64,000 bases of DNA from MW101C3 sp943367595 (GCA_943367595.1 CALRJS020000009.1:38351-102350); one strand, 5' to 3'. Shown: positions 34,467 to 44,973, numbered from the stretch's first letter. Program-made: numbers and translations. The notes: a model not told the origin generated them from the letters alone.

Positions 34467-35549
34467 ATGGTGACCAACCCAAGAGGCAGCGTCCTGCTGA
34501 AGGGCAATGCCGGCCTGGGAAACCGTCTTCTTGCCCTGCTGACGGCCCTTCTCTATTCCAGGCTGGCCAATCGTCAGCTCCTGGTCGACTGGCGGGATGG
34601 CTTTTACGCAGACTCTGGCATCAATTCGTTCCCGCTGCTGTTCAGCTGTAGGTCGGCAAGTGCTCTGGCTGATGATCTTTCGTCAGATTCCGTCCATCCC
34701 TGGATGTGGACCCAAGGACTGGGCCTTAGTGCCAGAGAGATGGGGCGCCTGATGGGAGTTGAGGGCGGATGGGGCTGTCCTTTCAGGGGCGAGCCTTACT
34801 CCTTTGATCCCCGTTGGCTGCATTACCAGGACGATGTGCTGGTGATGTGGTCGTTGATTGCCCGGATCGCTCCGATGCGACGGCATTTTCACGGCCCCTG
34901 GCGGCCCTGGCGAGCCCTTGCCGACGATGAACTGCTTGCCCGCCTGCTCAAGGAGGAACTGGAGGTGCATCCGGAGATTCAGGCCCGTTGCGCCGACGTG
35001 CAGCGCGGCTGGCCCGATCGGCCGAGGATCGGCGTTCACGTTCGCCACTCTGACCGCACCACGAACCTCCGTCACCTCAGGCGGCATGTTGCTGACTTGC
35101 GCCAGCGTCATCCCGATGCGGTGCTGTTTCTGGCGACCGATTCCCAGGCGGTTCTGGATGATTTCCAGAGCCGCTACAGAGAGGTGCTGACCGTCCCGAA
35201 GTGGCTGCCGGAATCCGGGCCTCTGCATCAACCAGATCGAGCCTGCCCTGATCGTCTGGCCATGGCACGCGCCGCACTGGTGGACATGCGCCTGCTGGCC
35301 AGCTGTGATCAGCTCATCGTCAATGAGAACTCGTCGTTCTCACTGATCACACGGTTGTGGTGGCAGGTGGTCTGGGGGGCGGATCGGGCCGATGTGCGCC
35401 GCCATGTGCGCAATGTGGCCACGCTGGGGTGGCTTCCCTTTCCGCTGCGCGAGCGTGTCTGGAGGAGCCGCGATGGCATCTGGTGGGCCCCATGGCTCTG
35501 GCAGACCCGCCGGCAGCTTCGTCGTCTTCAGCGGCAGGCCGCTGGTTGA
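34467..35549 (+). CDS. Fucosyltransferase-like (NodZ/O-FucT superfamily) glycosyltransferase
   Basis: 360 residues. N-terminal GNAGLGNRLLALLTALLYSRLANR is the phosphate-gripping GLGNRL motif of this GT-B superfamily. Further blocks are RIGVHVRHSDRTTNLR (basic nucleotide-sugar site), AVLFLATDSQ and LLASCDQLIVNENSSFS. The basic C-terminus (RRQLRRLQRQ) may contact membrane or polymer. The substrate is inferred by superfamily only. ATG at 34467. The 35550-35681 gap before aspS has no gene. Confidence 0.78.
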   Translation: MVTNPRGSVLLKGNAGLGNRLLALLTALLYSRLANRQLLVDWRDGFYADSGINSFPLLFSCRSASALADDLSSDSVHPWMWTQGLGLSAREMGRLMGVEGGWGCPFRGEPYSFDPRWLHYQDDVLVMWSLIARIAPMRRHFHGPWRPWRALADDELLARLLKEELEVHPEIQARCADVQRGWPDRPRIGVHVRHSDRTTNLRHLRRHVADLRQRHPDAVLFLATDSQAVLDDFQSRYREVLTVPKWLPESGPLHQPDRACPDRLAMARAALVDMRLLASCDQLIVNENSSFSLITRLWWQVVWGADRADVRRHVRNVATLGWLPFPLRERVWRSRDGIWWAPWLWQTRRQLRRLQRQAAG

Positions 35550-35681
35550 GGCTTCGGCTACGGCAGGCGGCCTGGGGCAGCTGCACCATCAGGCAGCACC
35601 CCAGGCCCGGGTTGGCAAGGACTGGGCACGGTGGCCGGTGATGGGAGATCCAGTGGTTGGTTCCCATCTCCGGCCCAGCCA

Positions 35682-37505
<1,824 letters not shown>

Positions 37506-37590
37506 GGGGGAAATCGAGGGGAAGGGCGAGTTTCCCACAGGGCCTCAGGCGCCAGGCCCGCAGCGGCTCGCGCGCCAGGGCCCGGACGGC

Positions 37591-38745
37591 TCAGGGACGC
37601 CGGTAGAACGGACGCCGCACCACCACCGCCGGCTCCTGGCGGCCGCGGATCTCCACCGTCAGCTCCGTGCCGGGCCGGGCCGCGTCGGCTGGCACATAGG
37701 CCAGGGCGATCGCCTCGGCGAGCGTGGGCGACCAGGTGCCGCTGGTGACCTCGCCCACCACCTGGCCGTCGCGCAGCACCGGGTAGCCATGGCGGGCGAT
37801 CGCCCGGCCCTGCAGCTTCAGGCCCACCAGGCGGCGGCTCACCCCTGCGGCGGTCTGGCGTTCGAGCACGTCGCGGCCGATGAACGCCGCCGGCATCTCC
37901 AGGTGCACCAGCCAGCCCAGCGAGGCCTCCAGGGGGGAAGTGGTGGCGTCCATGTCGTTGCCGTAGAGGTGCATGGCCGCCTCCAGGCGCAGGGTGTCGC
38001 GGGCACCGAGCCCGCAGGGAGTCACCCCTTCGGCCAGCAGCTGCTGCCACAGGGCCTGGCCGGGGCCGGCCGCCAGCAGCAGCTCGAATCCGTCTTCGCC
38101 GGTGTAGCCGGTGCGGCCCACGAACGCCATGGCGCCGCGTGCTGCCCCCGCCGCACTGCCCACCAACGGCAACGTGCGGTGACCGAAACGGGGCAGGCCG
38201 GTCAGATCGGCGCCGCTGAGGGCGGCCAGCCGGGCCTCGGCCTCCGGGCCCTGCAGGGCCAGCAGCACCCCCTCCCCCTTGCGGTCGGCCACGACGATCC
38301 CATGCGGTTCCAGCTGGGCGCGCAGCCAGGCGGTGTCTGCCTCGGCGCAGGCGGCGTTGATCACCAGCACCAGCTCATCGGCATCGCCCTCCGGCCCCGG
38401 CTGGCGCCCACAGTCGTAGACGATCAGGTCGTCGCGGATGCCGCCGGCCGCGTTGAGCAGCACCGTGTAGCAGGCCTCGCCCGGGCCGATGCGGTGCAGA
38501 TCGCTGGGCACCAGGGCCTGCAGTGTGTCCTTCACCCCTTCGCCGCGCAGGGTGAGCACCCCCATGTGGGAGATGTCGAAGACACCACAGTGCTGGCGCA
38601 CCGCCTGGTGTTCCGCCACCAGCCCGCTGAACTGCACCGCCATCTCCCAGCCGGCGAAGGGCACCATGCGCCCACCGGCGGCGCGGCAGGCGTCGGCCAG
38701 GGGCGTGTGCCTGAGGGGAGAGGTGGGCATGGAGGGATCGGCCAT
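37591..38745 (-). CDS. gcvT: Aminomethyltransferase (glycine cleavage system T protein)
   Basis: 384 residues. It transfers the methylene of the H-protein aminomethyl-lipoate to tetrahydrofolate. GWEMAVQFSGLVAEHQAVRQHCGVFDISHMG, GGIRDDLIVYD, GRTGYTGEDGFELL and the C-terminal GEVTSGTWSPTLAEAIALAYV are diagnostic. ATG at 38745 (MADPSMPTS); 38730 is possible. The 143 bp upstream were checked for a glycine riboswitch and none was convincing. Confidence 0.95.
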   Translation of the reverse strand: MADPSMPTSPLRHTPLADACRAAGGRMVPFAGWEMAVQFSGLVAEHQAVRQHCGVFDISHMGVLTLRGEGVKDTLQALVPSDLHRIGPGEACYTVLLNAAGGIRDDLIVYDCGRQPGPEGDADELVLVINAACAEADTAWLRAQLEPHGIVVADRKGEGVLLALQGPEAEARLAALSGADLTGLPRFGHRTLPLVGSAAGAARGAMAFVGRTGYTGEDGFELLLAAGPGQALWQQLLAEGVTPCGLGARDTLRLEAAMHLYGNDMDATTSPLEASLGWLVHLEMPAAFIGRDVLERQTAAGVSRRLVGLKLQGRAIARHGYPVLRDGQVVGEVTSGTWSPTLAEAIALAYVPADAARPGTELTVEIRGRQEPAVVVRRPFYRRP

Positions 38746-38888
38746 GGGCTGTCGCCTCGCCAGGGGAAGAAGTGGCGCGATCCTATGGAGACGCGTCTGC
38801 AAATCCGAAGACTTCCCGCTGGTTCGGTTCTTTCTCTGTTAAGGAGCGGCAGCAGTCATTACCTTGAGGAACCAAAAATCGGCCAGCA

Positions 38889-39140
38889 ATGGGCCAGCGT
38901 TCCTCCTGCCGCAGCTGTCGGCACTGCAGCCCCCCCAGCGGTGAGGCCATGGGCTGGTGCCATCTGCGCCGCCTGGAGATCCATCAGGAGCTGGCCTCCG
39001 ACCTCTGGTGCCACCACTGGACGGCCCGCAGCCCGCGGCTGCCCGTGTCCGAAATTCTTCCCTACAGCCATCCCCACCCCGGCGGGGCTCCGACCATCCG
39101 TCAACTGGCCCTCACCGACCTGCTACACGCATCGGTGTAA
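38889..39140 (+). CDS. Small Cys/His-rich protein, possible zinc-ribbon
   Basis: 83 residues from ATG at 38889. The N-terminal half carries CRSCRHC, WCHLRRLEIH and a LWCHHWTARSP block. Five cysteines and several histidines are spaced like a metal site, and the ELASDLWCHHW core has the look of a conserved protein rather than chance translation. No family was recognised and no other evidence supports it beyond composition and an isolated intergenic location between gcvT (minus) and the cNMP-binding gene. Confidence 0.55.
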   Translation: MGQRSSCRSCRHCSPPSGEAMGWCHLRRLEIHQELASDLWCHHWTARSPRLPVSEILPYSHPHPGGAPTIRQLALTDLLHASV

Positions 39141-39277
39141 CCGAGCACATTCCTGCGGCTTCACGCTTGATTACGCGTGGGTTGACGTTACGATCTTGGG
39201 CTGTCACTGCTGCCAGCAGCGGCTTGCGCCGCAGCTGAAAACGGTGGCTTCTTACCTTGATTTCAGGGGGTAGATGA

Positions 39278-39673
39278 TTGCTCACTCTTGCCAGCACGAC
39301 CCCGGTTGACCTGATGGCCCGACAGGTGGACGGAGACATCCTCACGCTCCCCACCGGATCTTCGATTTTCAAACGCGGTGACACCGCCAGCGCCATCTAC
39401 GCCGTCCGCAAAGGGATCGTTGAGTTGATCGATCCCAGCGGCGAGCGGCTCTGTTACCGCCCCGGCGAACTGTTCAGTTATCAGGACATCGTCTGGCGGG
39501 GTGGCTTCTTCCGCAACGAGGCCTTGGCACGCACCCCGGTGGAGCTTGTTCGGCTCGGTCGCCTGCACTTTCTCAACCTGCTCCACAACCACCCCACGCT
39601 GGCGGTGGTGTTGATCGGTCAGCAGCACGAGCGATTGCGCGAGCAACGCACCAGCGGCTCGTATTGCTACTGA
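39278..39673 (+). CDS. Stand-alone cyclic-nucleotide-binding domain protein
   Basis: 131 residues with one Crp-type cyclic-nucleotide-binding domain (about 15-115: LPTGSSIFKRGDTASAIYAVRKGIVELIDPSGERLCYRPGELF). The helix-turn-helix expected of Crp/Fnr regulators is absent. The start is TTG at 39278, supported by AGGGGG 7 nt upstream at the right spacing; an ATG at 39314 would trim the domain. It could bind cAMP/cGMP or a related ligand and act through a partner. Confidence 0.72.
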   Translation: MLTLASTTPVDLMARQVDGDILTLPTGSSIFKRGDTASAIYAVRKGIVELIDPSGERLCYRPGELFSYQDIVWRGGFFRNEALARTPVELVRLGRLHFLNLLHNHPTLAVVLIGQQHERLREQRTSGSYCY

Positions 39674-39689
39674 CCCCCTAAACAGCCAC

Positions 39690-39721
39690 CCCCTGCGCCT
39701 GTTCCGGTGCAGGGGTTTTTC
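39690..39721 (+). terminator. Intrinsic terminator after the cyclic-nucleotide-binding gene
   Basis: CCCCTGCGCC at 39690-39699 pairs with GGTGCAGGGG at 39706-39715 (one mismatch/wobble) around TGTTCC, followed by TTTTT (39716-39720), 17 bp after the stop. Confidence 0.85.
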
Positions 39722-39754
39722 TGGTGCGAGCGGCCGAGCCCGAGCCGAAGCCTC

Positions 39755-40675
39755 TCAGCGCCCCAGCAGCAGCAGCAGGCTGCGGGTCACCTTGGCAGCC
39801 AGCACGGCGCTGCAGCCGCTGGGGTCGAGCATCGGCGCCAGTTCCACCACATCGGCGGCCACCAGGTCGTGGTGGCGCAGCTCCTCCACCAGGGCGGCGA
39901 AGTGGCCCCAGAGGAAGCCGCCCGGTTCCGGCGTGCCGGTGCCCGCCATCACGGCCGGATCGAACCAGTCAAGGTCGACGGTGAGATAGAGCGGCCGGCC
40001 GCGCAGCGGCTGCAGCGCCGCGGCCAGATCCGCCTGCAGCAGCTCCGGTGCCAGGCCGCAACCGCCGGCGCGGCCCACCAGGCGACCGGTGCGGCGCAGC
40101 TCGCTGAACTCCTCGCGTGTGCCGCTGCGGATGGCGATCTGGCGCAGCACGCCACTGGGAAGCACCTCCAGACAGCGGCGCATGGCGCAGGCATGGCTGT
40201 GACGCGTGCCCAGCCAGCTGTCACGCAGATCGGCGTGGGCATCGAGCTGCACCATCACCAGGTCTGGATGGCGGCTGGCCACCGCCGCCACCGCGCCGCT
40301 GCTGATCGAATGCTCACCGCCCAGCATCAGCGGCCGCAGCCCGCTCGCCAGCACCGCCTCGGTGGCCTGGCGCACGGCCGCCACCACCGGCTCGGGCGCT
40401 CCGAAGGGAATGTCCACGGCGCCGAGATCGGCGAAGGCCAGATCCTCCAGATCCAGATCCAGCTGCGGGTCATAGGTTTCCAGCCCGCTGCTCACCTCCC
40501 GGATCGCCGCCGGCCCGAAGCGGGTGCCGGGGCGGAAGGAGGTGGTGCCGTCGTAGGGCACGCCGAACAGGCCGACGCGGCAGCCAACCGGATCCCGTCG
40601 CGCCGCCATGAAGATCGCCCCCTCGGTGGCGAAGAGCTCGGGGTCGGACAGCTTGATGGGGGAAGCGTTGCTCAT
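39755..40675 (-). CDS. speB: Agmatinase/ureohydrolase family protein
   Basis: 306 residues. Mn-binding ureohydrolase motifs are complete: GGEHSIS, LDAHADLRD and the DLDWFDP block with nearby TGTPEPGG. Agmatinase cleaves agmatine to putrescine and urea. ATG at 40675 overlaps the speE TGA by ATGA. The speE-speB pairing supports a polyamine role, although arginase or guanidinase specificity cannot be excluded. Confidence 0.9.
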   Translation of the reverse strand: MSNASPIKLSDPELFATEGAIFMAARRDPVGCRVGLFGVPYDGTTSFRPGTRFGPAAIREVSSGLETYDPQLDLDLEDLAFADLGAVDIPFGAPEPVVAAVRQATEAVLASGLRPLMLGGEHSISSGAVAAVASRHPDLVMVQLDAHADLRDSWLGTRHSHACAMRRCLEVLPSGVLRQIAIRSGTREEFSELRRTGRLVGRAGGCGLAPELLQADLAAALQPLRGRPLYLTVDLDWFDPAVMAGTGTPEPGGFLWGHFAALVEELRHHDLVAADVVELAPMLDPSGCSAVLAAKVTRSLLLLLGR

Positions 40676-41580
40676 GCCTGCAGCTCCCGCTCGATCGCGG
40701 CGGGCACCGCCTCGAAGGCACCGGCCTGCCAGCGGGGGCTCCAGATCGCGCAGCCGTCGGCCACGGACGCGGCGCGCTCCGGCAGGGCCCGGCGGTAGCG
40801 GGGCCCGTCGGTGGCAGCGAAGGTCCAGCTCCACCAGCCGCTGGGGTACATGGGCACCCAGCCATAGAGAGGATCGGCGTGGCCGAACACCTCCCGCAGC
40901 AGCCGCACCGTGGCCACGTGCACGGCGCGGAAGGCCTCGGGTGATTCGCTCTGGGTGGCGAACACGCCACCGGGCCGCAGCAGGCGGCGGCAGTGCTCGA
41001 AGAAGGCGCGGTTGAACAGTCCTTCGGCGGGGCCGGCCGGGTCGGAGCCATCCACGATCACCACGTCGTAGCTGGCCGCGGCGGCGGCAGCCACCCAGGC
41101 GATGCCGTCGCCGATGGTGAGCCGGAAGCGCGGGTCGCTCCAGGCGGTGCCCCCCAGCGAGGGCAGATGCTGCCGGCAGAGCTCCACCACCTCCCCGTCG
41201 ATCTCGACCATGTCGAGCTGCATCACGCCGGGATGGCGCAGGCATTCGCGGGCCGTGCCGCCATCGCCGCCACCGATCACCAGCACCCGCTCGATCCGCT
41301 CGGCGGCGCAGAGAGCGGGGTGGACGAGCGGCTCGTGGTAGTGCCGTTCCTGCCGCTCGGCCGTCATCCAGCAGCCGTCGAGCAGCAGGGCCTTGCCGTA
41401 GGTGCGGCTGTCGATCACGGTGATGCGCTGAAAGGCGCTGGAGCGCTCCACCAGCACCTCAGCCTCCAGGCCGTAGCGGACACCCTGATGGATCTCATCC
41501 ACCCAGCCGGGGCCGGCGGCCGCGGCGGAGCCGGGCGCGGGATCGAAGACGACGGGATCGGGCATCGCACTGCGGAGCAT
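40672..41580 (-). CDS. speE: Spermidine synthase (polyamine aminopropyltransferase)
   Basis: 302 residues from ATG at 41580 (ATG 41565 also possible). The GGGDGGTARECLRHPGV and DMVEIDGEVVELCRQHLP blocks form the decarboxylated-SAM site; IVDGSDPAGPAEGLFNRAFF is the SpeE catalytic region. It adds aminopropyl to putrescine, the product of the overlapping speB. Confidence 0.92.
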   Translation of the reverse strand: MLRSAMPDPVVFDPAPGSAAAAGPGWVDEIHQGVRYGLEAEVLVERSSAFQRITVIDSRTYGKALLLDGCWMTAERQERHYHEPLVHPALCAAERIERVLVIGGGDGGTARECLRHPGVMQLDMVEIDGEVVELCRQHLPSLGGTAWSDPRFRLTIGDGIAWVAAAAAASYDVVIVDGSDPAGPAEGLFNRAFFEHCRRLLRPGGVFATQSESPEAFRAVHVATVRLLREVFGHADPLYGWVPMYPSGWWSWTFAATDGPRYRRALPERAASVADGCAIWSPRWQAGAFEAVPAAIERELQA

Positions 41581-41665
41581 TGCTTCCCAGCTAAGCGTTC
41601 CGTGGCGGTGTCGCGGCGCACCTGCCCACCGGGCGCCCCCCGCCGGGTTCTGGCAGCCTGGGCCC

Positions 41666-42103
41666 ATGGCTACTGATCTGACCGTGACACCCTCGGTGCG
41701 GATTCCGGCCGCCGAACTGAGCTGGCGCTTCTCGCGCTCGGGCGGCCCGGGGGGGCAGAGCGTCAACACCACCGATTCCCGGGTGGAGCTGGTGTTCGCC
41801 CTGGCCGCGTCGAGCGCGCTGTCGCCCGTGCTGCGCCAGCGGGCCCTGCGCCGGCTGGAGGGCCGCCTGGTGGATGGGGTGCTGGTGATCGCCGCCTCCG
41901 AGCACCGCTCGCAGTGGCTGAATCGCCAGGCCGCAGAACGCCGGCTCGTGAAGCTGCTGGCGGAGGCGATCGCCCCACCGCCACCGCCCCGTCGTCCCAC
42001 CCGGCCGGGCCGCGGGGCCGTGGAGCGGCGGCTCACGGCCAAGCGGCTGCGCAGCGCCATCAAGGGCCAGCGCCGTTCCCGCCAGGGGCTCAGCGACGAC
42101 TGA
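41666..42103 (+). CDS. arfB: Alternative ribosome-rescue factor ArfB
   Basis: 145 residues. The catalytic GGQ occurs in RSGGPGGQSVNTTDSRVEL, and the C-terminal tail is basic and unstructured (RRPTRPGRGAVERRLTAKR, KGQRRSRQG), the part that enters the empty mRNA channel. ArfB hydrolyses peptidyl-tRNA on stalled ribosomes. Divergent from speE. Confidence 0.92.
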   Translation: MATDLTVTPSVRIPAAELSWRFSRSGGPGGQSVNTTDSRVELVFALAASSALSPVLRQRALRRLEGRLVDGVLVIAASEHRSQWLNRQAAERRLVKLLAEAIAPPPPPRRPTRPGRGAVERRLTAKRLRSAIKGQRRSRQGLSDD

Positions 42104-42154
42104 GGCGCCAGCGGCGGCTTGGGACTGCAGGCGGCGGTGGGGCCAGCGGCCGCT

Positions 42155-43075
42155 TCAGCTGTCCTGGGCGGCGCGGATCTGCGCCTTGGCCTGCTGCCAC
42201 AGCCCCTCCAGCCGTTCGATGCTCTGGCCGCTGAGGTCACCGCCCAGGGCCGCTTCCACGCGGGAGAAGCGATCGAGGAAGCGGCGGTTGGTGCCCGCCA
42301 GGGCCTCATCGGGATCGAGCCCGCACCAGCGGGCCACATTCACCAGCGTGAAGATCACATCGCCCAGCTCCGACTCGGCATGGGCGCGATCGCCGCTGGC
42401 CACCGCCTCGCGCAGCTCGGCCAGTTCCTCCTCCACCTTCGCCCACACGCCCGCCATGCTTTCCCACTCGAAGCCGGCGGCGGCGGCCTTGCGCGAGAGG
42501 GTCATGGCGCCGGCCAGCGCCGGCTGACCGCGCAGCTTGCGGGCCAGGCGGGCGCTGAGTGGCGCCGAGCCTGGCTGGCCGGTGAGCGGCTCGCCAGTGA
42601 TGGGCTCACTGCTGGCGGCAGCGACCTGCTCCTGTTGTCGGTGGTGCTCCAGCTCCAGCTCCTGCTCCTCGGCCTTGATCGCCTCCCAGCTGCGGCGTAC
42701 GGCGGCACTGTCGCCGGCCAGGCCCCGGTTGGCCTCAGCCGCGGCGGCGAACACATGGGGGTGGCGGCGCACCAGCTTGTGGCGCAGGCCGCGGGCTATC
42801 GCGGCCAGATCGAAGCGCCCGGCCTCGCTGGCGATCTGCGCATGCAGCAGCACCTGCAGCAGCAGGTCGCCCAGTTCCTCCTGCAGGTGGGCGTCGTCGC
42901 CGTGGCGGATGGCGTCGGCCACCTCGTGGGCCTCCTCCAGCACGTAGGGGATCAAGGAGCTGTGGGTCTGCTCCAGGTCCCAGGGGCAGCCGTGCACGGG
43001 ATCGCGCAGGCGCTCCACCACGGCGATCAGAGCCGCGACTTCACGCGATGCGCTGGGATCGGATTCAGCTGGCAT
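42155..43075 (-). CDS. mazG: Nucleoside triphosphate pyrophosphohydrolase MazG
   Basis: 306 residues with two MazG domains. Domain 1: HGCPWDLEQTHSSLIPYVLEEAHEV and EELGDLLLQVLLHA. Domain 2: KVEEELAELREAV and ESELGDVIFTLVNVARW with GLDPDEALAGTNRRF. The EExxD metal-binding pattern is kept in both. It hydrolyses NTPs and may affect ppGpp levels. The middle region has a Gln/Glu-rich linker. ATG at 43075. Confidence 0.93.
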   Translation of the reverse strand: MPAESDPSASREVAALIAVVERLRDPVHGCPWDLEQTHSSLIPYVLEEAHEVADAIRHGDDAHLQEELGDLLLQVLLHAQIASEAGRFDLAAIARGLRHKLVRRHPHVFAAAAEANRGLAGDSAAVRRSWEAIKAEEQELELEHHRQQEQVAAASSEPITGEPLTGQPGSAPLSARLARKLRGQPALAGAMTLSRKAAAAGFEWESMAGVWAKVEEELAELREAVASGDRAHAESELGDVIFTLVNVARWCGLDPDEALAGTNRRFLDRFSRVEAALGGDLSGQSIERLEGLWQQAKAQIRAAQDS

Positions 43076-43110
43076 GGCGAGGCATGAGGGGGGCGCAGCG
43101 CCCTTGCCCC

Positions 43111-43644
43111 TCACCGTCTCACGGACCGGGCGCTGATGCCGCTGGAGCGCCGACGCCGGCGACACCAACGGCGCGGCAGCCGCGCATCGGGGTCGCCGTC
43201 CTGGAGCAGATGCAGCCAGCTGCTGGCTTCCAGCCCGGCCAGCGCCACCAGCAGCAGCGGGCCGTGGGCGCTCCACAACGCCTGCAGTCCTGCGGCGAGT
43301 GCGCGCGGGGAGGGGGCGCCGAAGGGATGCAGCAGCAGGCTGAGCGCCAGCACCCACACCGACAGGTAGGCCAGGCGCAGGCCGGTGCCCAGCAGCGGAC
43401 CGTGGGAAGCGATCGAGCGGTGCCGCAGGCAGCGGCGGTAGGGATGCCAGAGCACCGCCAGCGGCCCCCAGCGACGCAGCGGCCGCGAGATGGTGTCGAG
43501 ATCGGGCGACAGCCACAAGCCCCCCACCAGGAAGCCGCCGCAGCCACTCACCACCCCGGCCAGACCCAGCCACGGCCACCACAGCAGCCCAAAGGGCACG
43601 CACAGCCAGCAGATGGCGCGGTCGTGGCTGCGGCCACTGGCCAT
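43111..43644 (-). CDS. DUF2227 membrane metal-binding family protein
   Basis: 177 residues with the DUF2227 pattern: N-terminal MASGRSHDRAICWLC, LSPDLDTISRPLRRWGPLAVLWHPYRR and RSIASHGPLLGTGLRLAYL. Conserved His/Asp residues in these segments are presumed metal ligands, and several hydrophobic helices indicate a membrane protein. The C-terminus is very basic. Function is not established. It lies 35 bp upstream of mazG. Confidence 0.82.
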   Translation of the reverse strand: MASGRSHDRAICWLCVPFGLLWWPWLGLAGVVSGCGGFLVGGLWLSPDLDTISRPLRRWGPLAVLWHPYRRCLRHRSIASHGPLLGTGLRLAYLSVWVLALSLLLHPFGAPSPRALAAGLQALWSAHGPLLLVALAGLEASSWLHLLQDGDPDARLPRRWCRRRRRSSGISARSVRR

Positions 43645-43705
43645 TGAGGTGCGGGCGCCGGATGGTTGCCAGCATGGGGGGTGAGACGGCCAGAATGGGT
43701 GCGTG

Positions 43706-43777
<72 letters not shown>

Positions 43778-43855
43778 TTGCCACAACCCTGGCCGCCGGC
43801 ACGGGGGTGAAGCGATCAACGGGTGTGGAGCGATCAGCAGGGGAGGCCTCCGGTT

Positions 43856-43951
43856 CCGCCCGGAGGCAGGCCGACGCTTCAGCCCGGCGGCAGAGAGCCT
43901 GTTCAGCCCGAGGCAGGCCGCCTGTTTGGCCCGGAGGCAGGCAGCCGCGTT
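43856..43951. repeat. Four tandem about-24-bp repeats downstream of tRNA-Val
   Basis: Units of 24, 24, 23 and 25 bp (43856-43879, 43880-43903, 43904-43926, 43927-43951) share the core CCCGGAGGCAGGC and end in GTT or CTT. They lie in the 191-bp gap between tRNA-Val and the P-loop gene. No coding function is evident. Confidence 0.6.
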
Positions 43952-43968
43952 CCGCATGTCAGGCCACA

Positions 43969-44460
43969 TCAGAGCCTGGCAGGTGCCTCTCTTTCCGGGT
44001 GCGTGAGTTCGCGCTTGGGGCCAGGAAAGGAATCAAAGAGTTGCCGGTGTTGGGCATACCCATACGCATCGGTTCGGTGCGGGTAAGTCCGCACCCAGTC
44101 GAGCAGGTTGTGCAGATGGGCGTCCTGCTGCTGCTGGGAGCTGAACTTCTCCGGTTCCCAGGGCCGCGCACGGCAATGGGCCAGGCAGGTTTCCACGCCG
44201 GGATTGAGGAAGATCAGTTCCTCGCACAGGGGCAGGATGGGCCCAATGATGTCGGCGTAGCAGCCTTCGATGATCCAGCTGGAGTGACTCGAGACGAACC
44301 TCTGGACATCTTCCAGACTCATCTCCAGGGGCCGCCGCTGGGCGGTGCCGTCAAATGCCACCGCATCCAACGAGAGCAGGGCAGCAGGGTGCTGCGCGGT
44401 GAGACGTTTAGCGAAGGTGGTTTTACCCGCACCTGAATTTCCCAGCAGGATCACCTTCAT
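43969..44460 (-). CDS. P-loop kinase-like protein (adenylate/shikimate kinase-like fold)
   Basis: 163 residues from ATG at 44460. Walker A is LLGNSGAGKTTFAKRL at about 4-19. DAVAFDG, SSHSSWIIEGCYADI and a LIFLNPGVETCLAHC Walker-B-like strand follow; this arrangement resembles small topology-modulation/DNA-topology FlaR-like or nucleoside kinases (AAA-type P-loop). Substrate unknown. It is isolated on the minus strand. Confidence 0.7.
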   Translation of the reverse strand: MKVILLGNSGAGKTTFAKRLTAQHPAALLSLDAVAFDGTAQRRPLEMSLEDVQRFVSSHSSWIIEGCYADIIGPILPLCEELIFLNPGVETCLAHCRARPWEPEKFSSQQQQDAHLHNLLDWVRTYPHRTDAYGYAQHRQLFDSFPGPKRELTHPEREAPARL

Positions 44461-44853
44461 CGGGGTGCAATGGCTTGAGGGGAATCGACTGCATTCATTC
44501 CGTGGGGCGTCCGCACTCATCCAGCCGATCAGGCGTGTCCTTCACATTCGGCCCGTGCGCGGGCGGAATGGAAAGCTCCACCACCCCTTACCAGCCGCCC
44601 TAAGCCACCGATGGCACAGGCCCAAGGCTCAGACTGCTGGTTCAAATTGATGGCACCGGCTAACAGGCCTGAGCGATACCGACTTGCAGCATTGACTACC
44701 AATCTTGCCCAACCAATCATCACAGGCAGATAGCAGGCGGCGAACACAACACGTCAGCAGCACTGGCAGTTGGCATACGCCTTGATGCGACGGCTGACGG
44801 GCCACAACCAGCAATCAGGCGCCACCAGCGACACACTGGTTCACACGCACTCC
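44461..44853. other. Gene-poor region upstream of the P-loop gene
   Basis: About 390 bp with no convincing ORF and no tRNA-like fold. Composition is less GC-extreme than the flanks. It contains the promoter region for the minus-strand P-loop gene and the downstream region of the small membrane-peptide candidate; nothing else is recognised. Confidence 0.5.
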
Positions 44854-44973
44854 CTACCAGGTGCCGGCGCTGAACAACAGTTGCAACATCGCAAATCCCG
44901 CCAGACAGGTGGCGGCCAGGAGCGGAATGGTATGCAGCACGGCCTGAACATCCTGGTGCTTCGGTTCCGTCAT
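44854..44973 (-). CDS. Candidate 39-residue single-helix membrane peptide
   Basis: ATG at 44973 opens a 39-residue frame (MTEPKHQDVQAVLHTIPLLAATCLAGFAMLQLLFSAGTW): a short charged N-terminus, then one hydrophobic helix with a cysteine. AAGGTGG lies at a plausible Shine-Dalgarno distance upstream. Such small one-helix proteins are common in photosynthetic membranes, but no family is recognised and it is too short for certainty. Confidence 0.45.
   Translation of the reverse strand: MTEPKHQDVQAVLHTIPLLAATCLAGFAMLQLLFSAGTW

Noticed and set aside
38746..38888. Possible glycine riboswitch in front of gcvT
   Set aside because: The minus-strand leader was read for the conserved glycine aptamer segments and only a weak ACCGAA-like word was found, without the expected paired elements.
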